Shown here one piece after another: positions 6,295 to 13,414 of a stretch of DNA of 13,414 nt. Source of the DNA: an uncultured Eubacteriales bacterium (GTDB taxonomy: Bacteria; Bacillota; Clostridia; Oscillospirales; CAG-272); assembly GCA_902462015.1 (NCBI GenBank), contig CABPZV010000039.1:1-13414 (forward strand). The letters are read 5' to 3'. Position numbers and translations under genes: made by a program. The notes below the pieces were generated by a model, which was not told the origin of the DNA, searched no databases, and saw only the letters and a program-made list of their open reading frames with translations. Positions within the stretch are counted from its first letter, which is position 1, and each line of letters opens with the position of its first letter.

Positions 6295-7036
6295 CGGAAA
6301 AGTCCCGGAGAATATACCCCTTGATGAATCCGGCAGTTCGCTTTTGAAAGATGTACGTGAAAATTATCTGAGGTTAGTTTATAATGTGAATAACACGCGC
6401 GAGCGTCTTGGAATAAAATATCCTGTAAAAATTTCTGCCGCCACCAAAACGGTTCCGCCGTCAGTAATAAATTATGCGGCTTCACTTGGTCTTAACTGTA
6501 TCGGAGAAAACCGCGTTCAGGAATTTCTTGATAAGGAAGGTTATCTCGACGGCAGTCTTGAACGGCATTTTATCGGTACGCTTCAGCGCAATAAAGTAAA
6601 ATATATCACCGGAAAGGTTTCGCTTATTCAGTCTGTGGACAGTGTGCCGCTTGCACTTGAAATAAGCAAACGGGCAGAAAGCACCGGTAACGTTCAGGAT
6701 ATTCTCGCCGAAATCAATATCGGAAGAGAGAACGGAAAGGGCGGTTTTTTGCCGGAAAACTTGGCGGATTCTCTTGATTTGATATCAGAATTTCACGGAA
6801 TAAGACTTTGCGGAGTCATGACTATAGCGCCTCATTGCAGTAAAAAAGACGATTATCGAAAATTTTTTGCCGAAACTTATCAAATATTACTTGACATAGC
6901 GGCAAAAAAAATGCATAATATAGAGGTACCCTTATTGTCTATGGGTATGAGTGATAACTATGAGATTGCAATTGAGTATGGAGCAAATATAATTAGACCA
7001 GGTACAGCTATCTTTGGAAAGCGACATTATAACTGA
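6272..7036 (+). CDS. ylmE: YggS/YlmE-family pyridoxal phosphate homeostasis protein
   Basis: Single-domain alanine-racemase-fold protein that binds PLP and affects cellular PLP and amino-acid balance; no enzymatic reaction is established for the family. Motifs: KISAATKTVPP with PLP Lys59, GENRVQEF, HFIGTLQRNKVKYI, LIQSVDS, INIGRENGKGGF, GVMTIAP and SMGMSDNYEIAIEYGANIIRPGTAIFG. Length 254 aa includes about 20 extra N-terminal residues compared with typical members. The start is supported by GGAGGGGAAGGA upstream and lies inside the preceding gene (23-base overlap), implying coupled translation. The 12 bases ATGACGGAAAAG at the start are repeated 19 bases on, out of frame, across the upstream stop. 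The 3' part carries a promoter that probably serves sepF. Confidence 0.94.
   Translation: MTEKYYHDGKVPENIPLDESGSSLLKDVRENYLRLVYNVNNTRERLGIKYPVKISAATKTVPPSVINYAASLGLNCIGENRVQEFLDKEGYLDGSLERHFIGTLQRNKVKYITGKVSLIQSVDSVPLALEISKRAESTGNVQDILAEINIGRENGKGGFLPENLADSLDLISEFHGIRLCGVMTIAPHCSKKDDYRKFFAETYQILLDIAAKKMHNIEVPLLSMGMSDNYEIAIEYGANIIRPGTAIFGKRHYN
6891..6919 (+). promoter_or_regulatory. sigma-A type promoter inside ylmE, probably for sepF
   Basis: Consensus TTGACA (6891-6896), a 17-base spacer with an A8 tract, and CATAAT (6914-6919, one mismatch to TATAAT). Transcription would begin near 6926, about 160 bases ahead of the sepF ATG, allowing sepF and later genes to be expressed apart from the HlyD-like gene and ylmE. 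Confidence 0.6.
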
Positions 7037-7085
7037 AAGCAAATCAATATTGAAAAGTGAATAATATATTTTGGAGGATGTAAAA

Positions 7086-7610
7086 ATGGGGTTCATTGAC
7101 AAGTTTAAGGATATCGTTAATCCCAAGGATATTGACGAAGGCTATGAGGACGATGAGTACGTGTTTGATGACGGAGGAAATAATACGGAATATACAAATT
7201 ATGATACAGACTACCGTTCTCAGACAAGTTATACTCAGAGACAGCAGCCTCACAGCAATACAGCGTATATGGGCGGTGTAGGTTCTCCGGCCGGAGTTGA
7301 ACTCAACGGAACAGCACTTGAACTGAAGGTAATAAAGCCTAAGCACTGGGACAGTGTCAATCAGATTGCGGATCACTTGATAAGCAAGAGAACGGTTGTA
7401 CTTAATCTTGAAGATACGAACAAGGAAGAAGCGCGCCGAATGATAGATTTTCTGCTCGGTGTAGTATATACTATCGAAGGGGATATTAAAAAAGTCGCTA
7501 ATAATACATGGGTAATAACGCCGAATAATGTTGACCTCTCTCAGGACAGTCAGCAGACGCAGAGAGGATCTAATCAGGCGCAGAATAATATGCAGTATAC
7601 ATCAATGTGA
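7086..7610 (+). CDS. sepF: cell division protein SepF
   Basis: Membrane anchor and bundler of FtsZ at the division site. The N-terminal amphipathic helix MGFIDKFKDIVN (1-12) is the membrane-binding element. A flexible acidic and Tyr/Gln-rich linker follows (about 15-75). The SepF core runs about 77-150: LELKVIKPKHWDSVNQIADHL is its first part, then TVVLNLED, ARRMIDFLLGVVYTIEGDIKKV and TWVITP. A Gln/Asn-rich tail ends the 174 aa. ATG 7086 is chosen over the in-frame TTG at 7071 because GGAGG (7073-7077) sits 8 bases ahead of it and because the helix must begin at the N-terminus. It lies 49 bases after ylmE, in the conserved ylmE-sepF-yggT-ylmH-divIVA order. Confidence 0.96.
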   Translation: MGFIDKFKDIVNPKDIDEGYEDDEYVFDDGGNNTEYTNYDTDYRSQTSYTQRQQPHSNTAYMGGVGSPAGVELNGTALELKVIKPKHWDSVNQIADHLISKRTVVLNLEDTNKEEARRMIDFLLGVVYTIEGDIKKVANNTWVITPNNVDLSQDSQQTQRGSNQAQNNMQYTSM

Positions 7611-7762
7611 TTTTATCGTACTTATATAATACCGGTACCTATCAAGATATATTCTAAATTATAGCTCCTTATTATCAAGGTTTGTTTCGCATATTTGAAT
7701 TAAGAATTCAGTTTTAATTGTTTAAAAGGGAGTCTTTTTTATCCGAGGATATGGTGTTTTAG

Positions 7763-8026
7763 ATGATTTATATTATAGCAAGAACGGCTCGGCTTATTAT
7801 TAGGGCTTTTGAAATTTCTATGTTTTTACGAGCTGTTTTGTCCTGGATTATGCCGCCGGATTCAAATAAGGTTACGGTATTTTTGTATAACATTACGGAA
7901 CCGGTAATACATCCGGTAAGAAGTTTTTTGAGTCGGTTTGAATTTATAAGAAATTTTCCGATAGATATTTCTTTTCTTGTTGTTCTTATAATTCTTGAAT
8001 TTGTGCAAAGACTACTGTATTTTTGA
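7763..8026 (+). CDS. yggT: YggT/YlmG-family integral membrane protein
   Basis: Small membrane protein of 87 aa with two hydrophobic segments (about 3-30 and 65-86). The core between them reads FLRAVLSWIMPPDSNKVTVFLYNITEPVIHPVRSFL; the RAxLSW and TEPxxxPxR pattern is the YggT signature. Its exact function is not known; homologues are tied to division and to osmotic or membrane distribution phenotypes. A stop codon directly precedes the ATG, so the start is fixed unless further downstream; GAGGAT lies 12-13 bases ahead. The 152-base gap after sepF is AT-rich; a TATAAT at 7625 there lacks a -35. Confidence 0.93.
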   Translation: MIYIIARTARLIIRAFEISMFLRAVLSWIMPPDSNKVTVFLYNITEPVIHPVRSFLSRFEFIRNFPIDISFLVVLIILEFVQRLLYF

Positions 8027-8074
8027 TGTTGTATTTATATGTTTCCGGAGGATTTTTTCTGAGAGGTTTATTTT

Positions 8075-9040
8075 GTGAACTTATCGTTTTTTTGTGATAG
8101 AATAGACGATTTGATAATAGCGGCAGGAAAGCGTGGTTCAGCTTGTACCGGTTTTCTTGATACTGAGCATCAGAAATACGCTTCTGATTACCTGAAGAGG
8201 AACATTGGCAGACTCCACGGTATTAGGTACTTATTTTATGGAGGATACAGCGGAGCGGAAAGGCGCATGCTTGTTTTGTATGATCCTTCTTTCTGCAGTT
8301 ATTTTTATAGCTGCGGCAGATGTGTAAAAGTGCCCGATGGCGCAGATTTTTCCGCGGTTGTATCGGAATGCTGTATTTATGATGACATAAATTTTAAAAA
8401 TTTAAACGGCAATGAAAAATCACGTATTGATGATTTAAGCAGTAACATATCGGTTTCTGACGGGTGGGATAAATTTTCTGTTGAAAGTGACTGTCCGCCG
8501 GCAGTTTGCATGGGACTTAGGGCTGTTGCAGTCAGCGGCAGCGGCTATGCAGAACTTGATCATCGTTCATATATGGGAGCGGTTCTTGCATTGGGCCTTT
8601 CGAGGGATACAATAGGGGATATAATTGTAAGAAACGATCGTGAAGCGATTATAATTACCGCACGGGCGGCTGCTGAACTTTTACTTTCACAGCCGCCTGT
8701 TTTGAATTATGTAGGAAGAGATAAAGTGTGTCTGAAAGAGATAAAGCTTCCGAGTGATTTTGCACCTGAGAGAAATTATTCAAAAGTGGTTATCTCTGTT
8801 GCTTCGGCGCGGATTGATGCGGTAGTTTCCGAGATAACCGGAATGTCTCGCGGAAAGGTGAAAAGAGCAGTTTCCCGCGGTGAGGTTATTCTGAATTGTG
8901 TACAGGTGGAAAATTTCGATGTTAGAGTTTCTTCCGGAGATGTTGTGTCAATTCGTAAATATGGAAAGTTTAAAATATCAGATTTTGCCGGAAAGACAAA
9001 AAGCGGCAGGCTGCGTCTTACAGTTTTGAAGTATATTTAA
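8075..9040 (+). CDS. ylmH: YlmH-family S4-domain RNA-binding protein
   Basis: C-terminal S4 domain (about 245-300; ARIDAVVSEITGMSRGKVKRAV, then GEVILNCVQVENFDVRVSSGD) joined to the YlmH central domain, marked by LDHRSYMGAVLALGLSRDTIGDIIV (161-185). S4 domains bind structured RNA; B. subtilis YlmH has been linked to ribosome-associated quality control and to division phenotypes. At 321 aa it is longer than the roughly 260-aa B. subtilis protein; residues about 75-145, Cys- and Asp-rich, look like an expansion. The start is GTG, preceded by GAGAGG at 8 bases; an in-frame TGA at 8060 rules out starts further up. A stronger GGAGGA (8046-8051) is too far away (23 bases) to serve this start. Confidence 0.92.
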   Translation: MNLSFFCDRIDDLIIAAGKRGSACTGFLDTEHQKYASDYLKRNIGRLHGIRYLFYGGYSGAERRMLVLYDPSFCSYFYSCGRCVKVPDGADFSAVVSECCIYDDINFKNLNGNEKSRIDDLSSNISVSDGWDKFSVESDCPPAVCMGLRAVAVSGSGYAELDHRSYMGAVLALGLSRDTIGDIIVRNDREAIIITARAAAELLLSQPPVLNYVGRDKVCLKEIKLPSDFAPERNYSKVVISVASARIDAVVSEITGMSRGKVKRAVSRGEVILNCVQVENFDVRVSSGDVVSIRKYGKFKISDFAGKTKSGRLRLTVLKYI

Positions 9041-9088
9041 TACAGATAGATTGAATTATTTAGATTATAAAAAAGGATGGATAAATTT

Positions 9089-10372
9089 ATGCTTCCTCCA
9101 CATGAGATTAAATCAAAGGGTTTTACACATGCGATTCGCGGTTACAGCGCCGAAGAGGTTGACGAATACGCAGAATTTGTTCTTAAAAAATACACTGAGC
9201 TTTACAGAGAAAACGATATGCTTGAAACAAAAATAGCTGAAATGAAAAGCCAGCTTGAAAAATATAGTTCAGATGAAGAATCTATACGGAGTGCTCTTGT
9301 CGAGGCTCAGCGATCGAGTGCCAAGATTATAGACGAGGCAAATGAACGCTCGAGAATAATATTGCACTCGGCAAAGCTGAACTGCGACAGAATACTTTCC
9401 GAATTTCGAAGTGCTGTAAAAGAAGAACGTGATGAATTGCTGCTTCTTCGCGGCATGGTGAAGAAATTCAAGGAGGAGTTGTTTGTTGCTTATCAGACGC
9501 ATATAGAGTATATAGAAAAGATAGCACCTGAGCTTGATTCGCTTGATGAATCCGAATTCTCTGATGATGCAATTATTCGTTTGGCCGTTGAGAGCATAAA
9601 GTCGGATATTATTAGTAATCACGGAAACGGCGGAGCCGGAGAGGCTGACGAAACTTCAGCTGCTAAAGAAGATGCACATACCGGAGATAACGGTGATAAG
9701 AGTGATACGGCCGAGGCATCATCTGCAGCTGATACCGCAGCTCTGAAGGACGAATCTGATTCGCCTTTGGAAGAAATTGTTCAGGATAATTCAAGTGGAA
9801 AAATTGATTTACCTGGCGGAAGTAATGAGGATAAAAAGCCTTATGTCTTTTCCGAGGATACTGAAAGCTCAGAAGAGCTTACCGGAAATAAGGAAACCTT
9901 TTATGATCCAAATGGACATAAAACGGATTCCGCGGCCGAGTCAGAGTACGATGAAAGCGATCTCGTTGCGGAAATAATGGACATAGATTCAGATTCTTTA
10001 TCTGACGTTGTAAACGAGCTCGAAAATGACATCGATGCTAAAACCTTAAAGAATTCAGGAGGGAGTTTGGCGGCGGATACCGAGGTGTCTGGGGGCGATT
10101 ATTCTGCGCTCAGGCGGCTTGAGGAATTTGAATTAAATGATGAATCGGATTCTGTGCTTGGCGTATCGCGTGAAAAATTGTCAAGTGAACAAAGTCAGGT
10201 AAAATATGATGATAAATCCGATGAATTTCTTCGTACGCCGGACGATTCTGATGGCGTCGGGAAAAATGAAGAACCGATTGATGATTCAGATGATCTTTCC
10301 TTTTTAAAGAAACAGGAGGAAGATGACGATATGGATTATCTTGATTTTCTGAGGGACATTACAAACGGATAA
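9089..10372 (+). CDS. divIVA: DivIVA-family protein with long acidic C-terminal tail
   Basis: Coiled-coil protein that gathers at curved septal or polar membrane and recruits partners. The N-terminal lipid-binding domain is clear: MLPPHEIKSKGFTHAIRGY, then SAEEVDEYAEFVLKKYTEL. The exposed Phe-Arg pair of B. subtilis (F17-R18) is Ile16-Arg17 here. Coiled coil spans about 30-145. From about 178 to 427 the chain is Asp/Glu/Ser-rich with no hydrophobic core and is probably disordered. It contains short DESDS/DDSD repeats and ends in a mixed acidic and aromatic peptide, DDDMDYLDFLRDITNG. DivIVA is usually 150-230 aa, so the tail is the odd feature. ATG 9089 is preferred over ATG 9077 because AAAAGGATGG lies 8 bases before it, and because the conserved domain then starts at residue 1. 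Confidence 0.93.
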   Translation: MLPPHEIKSKGFTHAIRGYSAEEVDEYAEFVLKKYTELYRENDMLETKIAEMKSQLEKYSSDEESIRSALVEAQRSSAKIIDEANERSRIILHSAKLNCDRILSEFRSAVKEERDELLLLRGMVKKFKEELFVAYQTHIEYIEKIAPELDSLDESEFSDDAIIRLAVESIKSDIISNHGNGGAGEADETSAAKEDAHTGDNGDKSDTAEASSAADTAALKDESDSPLEEIVQDNSSGKIDLPGGSNEDKKPYVFSEDTESSEELTGNKETFYDPNGHKTDSAAESEYDESDLVAEIMDIDSDSLSDVVNELENDIDAKTLKNSGGSLAADTEVSGGDYSALRRLEEFELNDESDSVLGVSREKLSSEQSQVKYDDKSDEFLRTPDDSDGVGKNEEPIDDSDDLSFLKKQEEDDDMDYLDFLRDITNG

Positions 10373-10387
10373 TATTATCGCTGGCTG

Positions 10388-10473
10388 GCTGCTTTCCGCC
10401 GAGAGCAGCGCGGCATATTATAGAGGCAGACTTCGGCTTGCTTGTGCAAAAATATCTTAGATTTCGGCGGAGA
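10388..10473 (+). promoter_or_regulatory. structured leader of ileS, possible ribosome-site sequestering helix
   Basis: The 114-base gap before ileS can form a nested fold. A 12-bp helix pairs 10393-10404 (TTTCCGCCGAGA) with 10462-10473 (TTTCGGCGGAGA), with two G-U pairs. Inside it lie ATATT/AATAT (10415-10419 with 10451-10455) and a hairpin capped by the stable C(UUCG)G tetraloop (10426-10431 with 10436-10441, one A-C mismatch). The 3' strand of the long helix contains GGAG (10469-10472), a candidate Shine-Dalgarno for ileS. A competing GCTGCT/AGCAGC hairpin (10388-10393 with 10404-10409) abuts the long helix and shares its end bases. The T-box motif TGGNACCGCG is absent, so this is not a recognisable T-box. 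Function inferred. Confidence 0.5.
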
Positions 10474-10486
10474 AACGGAATGTAAA

Positions 10487-13258
10487 ATGCCAAAGGACTA
10501 TACCGGAACACTAAATCTTCCCAAAACCGGATTTTCAATGAGGGCCAATCTTTCACAGCGTGAGCCTGAGATGCAGAAGCGCTGGGAAGAGGATAAAATA
10601 TACGAAAAGATGCTCGAAAGGAATCAGGGCAAGCCTGCCTATATTCTTCACGACGGACCTCCTTTTTCAAATGGAAATATCCATATGGGAACTGCGATGA
10701 ATAAGGTACTTAAGGATTTTATCAATAAATACAAGTCTATGAGCGGATATCGTGTATCCTACCGCCCCGGCTGGGATAATCACGGAATGCCTATAGAGAG
10801 CGCGATTATAAAGCAGAGCAAGCTTGACCGTAAAAGAATGACGGTTCCGGAATTTCGGAATGCCTGCCATGATTTTGCCGATAAATTTGTGAAGCTTCAG
10901 ATGTCTCAGTTTAAGCGTCTCGGAGTACTGGGAGAATGGAACGATCCGTATCTTACAATGAGTCCTGATTTTGAAGCGCGCGAAATACAGGTATTCGGCG
11001 AGATGTTCAAAAAGGGATATATATATAAGGGGCTCAAACCGGTATACTGGTGTCCGCATGACGAGACGGCGCTTGCAGAGGCTGAAATCGACTATAAGGA
11101 TGTCGATTGTTCATCTATATATGTTAAGTTTAAGCTATGTGATGACCTTGGAAGCGATAAGCTCGCTTCGCTGGATCGTGATAATACTTATTTTTTGATA
11201 TGGACTACAACCGCATGGACGCTTCCCGGCAACCTTGCAATTGCTGTGCATCCGCGTGAGCGGTATGCTGCCGTTAAGGCTTCAAACGGGGAGACTTATA
11301 TTCTTGCCGAAGCACTTTGTGAAAAGACAATGAAGGCCGGAGGGATAGACAGCTATGAGGTTGTCGCTTCCTTTAGCGGAAGTGATCTTGAATACATGAA
11401 AGCGCGTCATCCGTTTCTTGACAGAGATTCAGTTCTTCTTTGCGCTGAGTATGTTACTATGGAAAGCGGTACCGGATGTGTTCACACTGCTCCCGGATTT
11501 GGCGCGGACGACTATATGACGTGTATGCGTTATAAAATGGATATTATAGTTCCGGTTGATGACAAAGGATATCAGACTTCTGATGCAGGAAAGTATGCGG
11601 GAATGTATTATGAAGAATCCGGAGATGCTATAATAAATGATATGATGGAGAGCGGCGCGCTTTTCGCAACGGAGAAAATTACTCACTCATATCCGCATTG
11701 CTGGCGCTGTAAGCACCCAATTATTTTCCGTGCGACTCCGCAGTGGTTCTGTTCTGTAGAAGCATTCAGAGACGAGGCAATAAAGGCTTGCGAAGATGTA
11801 AACTGGATGCCTTCATGGGGCGGTGAGCGTATGGCACAAATGATTCGTGAGCGTGCGGATTGGTGTATTTCCCGTCAGCGTCATTGGGGACTGCCGATTG
11901 CTGTATTTTATTGTGCAGACTGCGGAGAGACTATCTGTACGGATGAGACGATTTCAAAAATTTCCCGTTTGTTTGCAGAACATGGTTCTAATATCTGGTA
12001 TGAAAAAGACGCTTCGGAGCTTATTCCCGATGGCTTTAAGTGTCCGAAATGCGGAAGTGTGCATTTTACAAAAGAGACTGACACGCTTGACGGCTGGTTT
12101 GACTCAGGCTGTACGCATTTTGTAAGTTTAGAAAACCGTCCGGGGATGGAATGGCCGGCAGACCTGTATCTTGAAGGCGCTGACCAGTACAGGGGATGGT
12201 TTCAGTCGTCTCTTCTTACTGCGGTCGGAGCAAAGGGGCAGGGCGCACCGTATAAGGCCGTTCTTACCCATGGCTGGGTTGTGGACGGAGAGGGAAAAGC
12301 GATGCATAAATCGCTTGGTAATTCTATCCTTGCCGAAGATGTCGTAAAGAAATACGGGGCGGATATTCTCAGATGTTGGGTTGCGTCAAGCGATTACCGC
12401 GTCGATGTCCGAGTTTCAGATCAAATTTTAGGACAGCTCGGAGAGATTTACCGAAAAATACGCAATACCGCAAGAATACTTCTTGCTAATCTCGGTGATT
12501 TTAATCCTGATTTGGATATGGTTCCGGCAGACGAATTGGAAGATATAGACAAGTGGATTATATCAGGAATGAATAAGCTTGTTGGAAGATCGGTTAAGAA
12601 TTATGACGCATTTGAGTTTCACAGTGTATTCCATGATATCAGCAATTTCTGTACCGTAGATTTGTCAAAGCTTTATGTCGATATAACAAAAGACCGTACG
12701 TATGTTGAGGCTGCTTCGTCAAAGACGAGACGCTGTGTTCAGACAGCGATGTATATTGTTCTATCTTCTCTTACGAGACTGCTTGCGCCGCTTCTTACTC
12801 ATACTGCTGATGAGATTTGGCTGTCAATGCCGCACATATCCGGCGATGATGTAAGCTGTGTGCTTTTGAATGACATGCCTGTATATGACGAGCGGTATGT
12901 ATTCGAAGAAATAGAAAATCATTGGGATAGGCTTTTTGAACTCCGTGATGATGTGATGAAGGAGCTTGAAAATGCGCGTGCTGAAAAGGTAATCGGTAAG
13001 TCGCTTGAAGCTCAGATTGAAATAACTGTAAGTGGAGAAAAATACGAACTTTTAAACAGCTTCTGTGATAAGCTTGCAGCCGTTTTCATTGTTTCCGGCG
13101 TAAAGCTTATAAACGGCGGCAGTGAGGAGCTCTCTGTGAAGGTAAAGCAGGCCGACGGTGAAAAGTGCGACAGATGCTGGATGTATACCGATGACGGAGA
13201 AAAGACGGAGGACGGCTATTTATGTGCTCGCTGCCTGAAAACGATAAAAGAGATTTAA
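10487..13258 (+). CDS. ileS: isoleucyl-tRNA synthetase IleS
   Basis: Class I synthetase that charges tRNA-Ile and edits misactivated valine. N-terminal TLNLPKTGFSMRANLSQREP, then HDGPPFSNGNIHMGT, where the HIGH motif reads HMGT (66-69). WDNHGMPIE, TTTAWTLPGNLAIAV and GTGCVHTAPGFGADDY mark the editing region, ATPQWF and GWFDSGCTHF the catalytic core, and KAMHKSLGN (604-612) is the KMSKS loop. A C-terminal zinc finger has CxxC at 894/897 and 913/916. A second cysteine set (476, 479, 484, 519, 522) lies in the catalytic half and could bind another metal. Length 923 aa fits the bacterial type. ATG 10487 is preferred over TTG 10442, which would add 15 non-conserved residues inside the leader fold. 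It closes the conserved divIVA-ileS order. Confidence 0.96.
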   Translation: MPKDYTGTLNLPKTGFSMRANLSQREPEMQKRWEEDKIYEKMLERNQGKPAYILHDGPPFSNGNIHMGTAMNKVLKDFINKYKSMSGYRVSYRPGWDNHGMPIESAIIKQSKLDRKRMTVPEFRNACHDFADKFVKLQMSQFKRLGVLGEWNDPYLTMSPDFEAREIQVFGEMFKKGYIYKGLKPVYWCPHDETALAEAEIDYKDVDCSSIYVKFKLCDDLGSDKLASLDRDNTYFLIWTTTAWTLPGNLAIAVHPRERYAAVKASNGETYILAEALCEKTMKAGGIDSYEVVASFSGSDLEYMKARHPFLDRDSVLLCAEYVTMESGTGCVHTAPGFGADDYMTCMRYKMDIIVPVDDKGYQTSDAGKYAGMYYEESGDAIINDMMESGALFATEKITHSYPHCWRCKHPIIFRATPQWFCSVEAFRDEAIKACEDVNWMPSWGGERMAQMIRERADWCISRQRHWGLPIAVFYCADCGETICTDETISKISRLFAEHGSNIWYEKDASELIPDGFKCPKCGSVHFTKETDTLDGWFDSGCTHFVSLENRPGMEWPADLYLEGADQYRGWFQSSLLTAVGAKGQGAPYKAVLTHGWVVDGEGKAMHKSLGNSILAEDVVKKYGADILRCWVASSDYRVDVRVSDQILGQLGEIYRKIRNTARILLANLGDFNPDLDMVPADELEDIDKWIISGMNKLVGRSVKNYDAFEFHSVFHDISNFCTVDLSKLYVDITKDRTYVEAASSKTRRCVQTAMYIVLSSLTRLLAPLLTHTADEIWLSMPHISGDDVSCVLLNDMPVYDERYVFEEIENHWDRLFELRDDVMKELENARAEKVIGKSLEAQIEITVSGEKYELLNSFCDKLAAVFIVSGVKLINGGSEELSVKVKQADGEKCDRCWMYTDDGEKTEDGYLCARCLKTIKEI

Positions 13259-13414
13259 GTCAGACAGAGGCCTCGGGCGATGAAACGGATCAAACTGAAA
13301 AAAATGAATCTGGATTTTCAGATTTGAATTTTGAGTCTGCGAAGGCAGATGAAAATCAGACTGAAAGAGAAGAGAAAGAGGATTCTGCCGCTGAAGTAGT
13401 GCAGCTGAAAAAGA
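13222..13414 (+). CDS. 5' end of an unidentified gene, acidic N-terminus, cut by the window edge
   Basis: An open frame starts at ATG 13222 inside the last codons of ileS (37-base overlap, different frame) and runs without a stop to the window end, giving 64 codons. GGAGG (13207-13211) lies 10 bases before the ATG, a good site. The visible part begins MCSLPENDKRDLSQTEASGD, is rich in Glu/Asp/Ser/Thr and ends in EVVQLKK; it looks disordered and soluble, with no membrane segment yet. In many Firmicutes lspA follows ileS, so this could be a lipoprotein signal peptidase with a long cytoplasmic lead, or a different protein. The product cannot be named from what is visible. Confidence 0.68.
   Translation, partial: MCSLPENDKRDLSQTEASGDETDQTEKNESGFSDLNFESAKADENQTEREEKEDSAAEVVQLKK

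Noticed and set aside
7071..7088. TTG at 7071 as the sepF start
   Set aside because: It would put the Shine-Dalgarno inside the gene and add MEDVK before the amphipathic helix; ATG 7086 has GGAGG at 8 bases.
7625..7630. TATAAT as a yggT promoter
   Set aside because: The -35 position reads TCAATG and there is no TG extension; the region is AT-rich.
7995..8023. TTGAAT-17-TATTTT as a ylmH promoter
   Set aside because: Both hexamers are weak and lie in yggT coding sequence; chance is likely in AT-rich DNA.
10373..10486. T-box riboswitch before ileS
   Set aside because: The spacer is only 114 bases and lacks the TGGNACCGCG antiterminator motif and a terminator T-run.
10442..10486. TTG at 10442 as the ileS start
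   Set aside because: The added 15 residues are not conserved and lie in the structured leader; ATG 10487 gives the usual N-terminus.

Overview
The window reads as chromosomal DNA from a clostridial Firmicute (Bacillota), most likely an uncultured gut-type relative of the Oscillospiraceae/Ruminococcaceae. The evidence is the DivIVA/SepF/YlmH/YggT division cluster ending in ileS, the diaminopimelate pathway genes, AGGAGG-type ribosome binding sites and TTGACA/TATAAT promoters. There is no sign of phage, plasmid, transposase, CRISPR, tRNA or rRNA. The species cannot be named from the sequence.

Left part (1-4910), metabolism and tRNA modification: dapF (diaminopimelate epimerase) runs rightward and ends in a clear hairpin terminator. 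dapA (dihydrodipicolinate synthase) faces it on the minus strand. queA and miaA follow rightward; they make queuosine and i6A-type tRNA modifications. The intergenic spaces around these genes (859-1196, 2085-2617, 3704-3953) each hold one copy of an unrecognised element of about 130-160 bp. The copies share blocks of sequence and can fold in similar ways. Next to the third copy lies a degenerate second copy of the last 25 bases of queA. This repeat family is the best candidate for something undescribed.

Middle and right part (4906-13258), cell division and isoleucyl-tRNA synthetase: a membrane-anchored HlyD-like protein is followed by ylmE (YggS-type PLP-binding protein), sepF, yggT (ylmG), ylmH, divIVA and ileS. 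This is the B. subtilis ylmE-sepF-ylmG-ylmH-divIVA-ileS order, with the HlyD-like gene where ylmD sits in B. subtilis. SepF binds membrane and FtsZ, and DivIVA marks curved or septal membrane. YggT and YlmH are conserved companions. DivIVA carries an unusual acidic, probably disordered tail of about 250 residues. ileS is preceded by a short leader that can form a 12-bp helix covering a Shine-Dalgarno-like GGAG. Overlapping the end of ileS is the start of a further gene, cut by the window edge, whose first 64 codons are strongly acidic.

Other points of note: dapF has Ala where the family has its first catalytic Cys; a near-consensus promoter for sepF lies inside ylmE; and the HlyD-like gene lacks a Shine-Dalgarno but has TATAAT six bases before its ATG.
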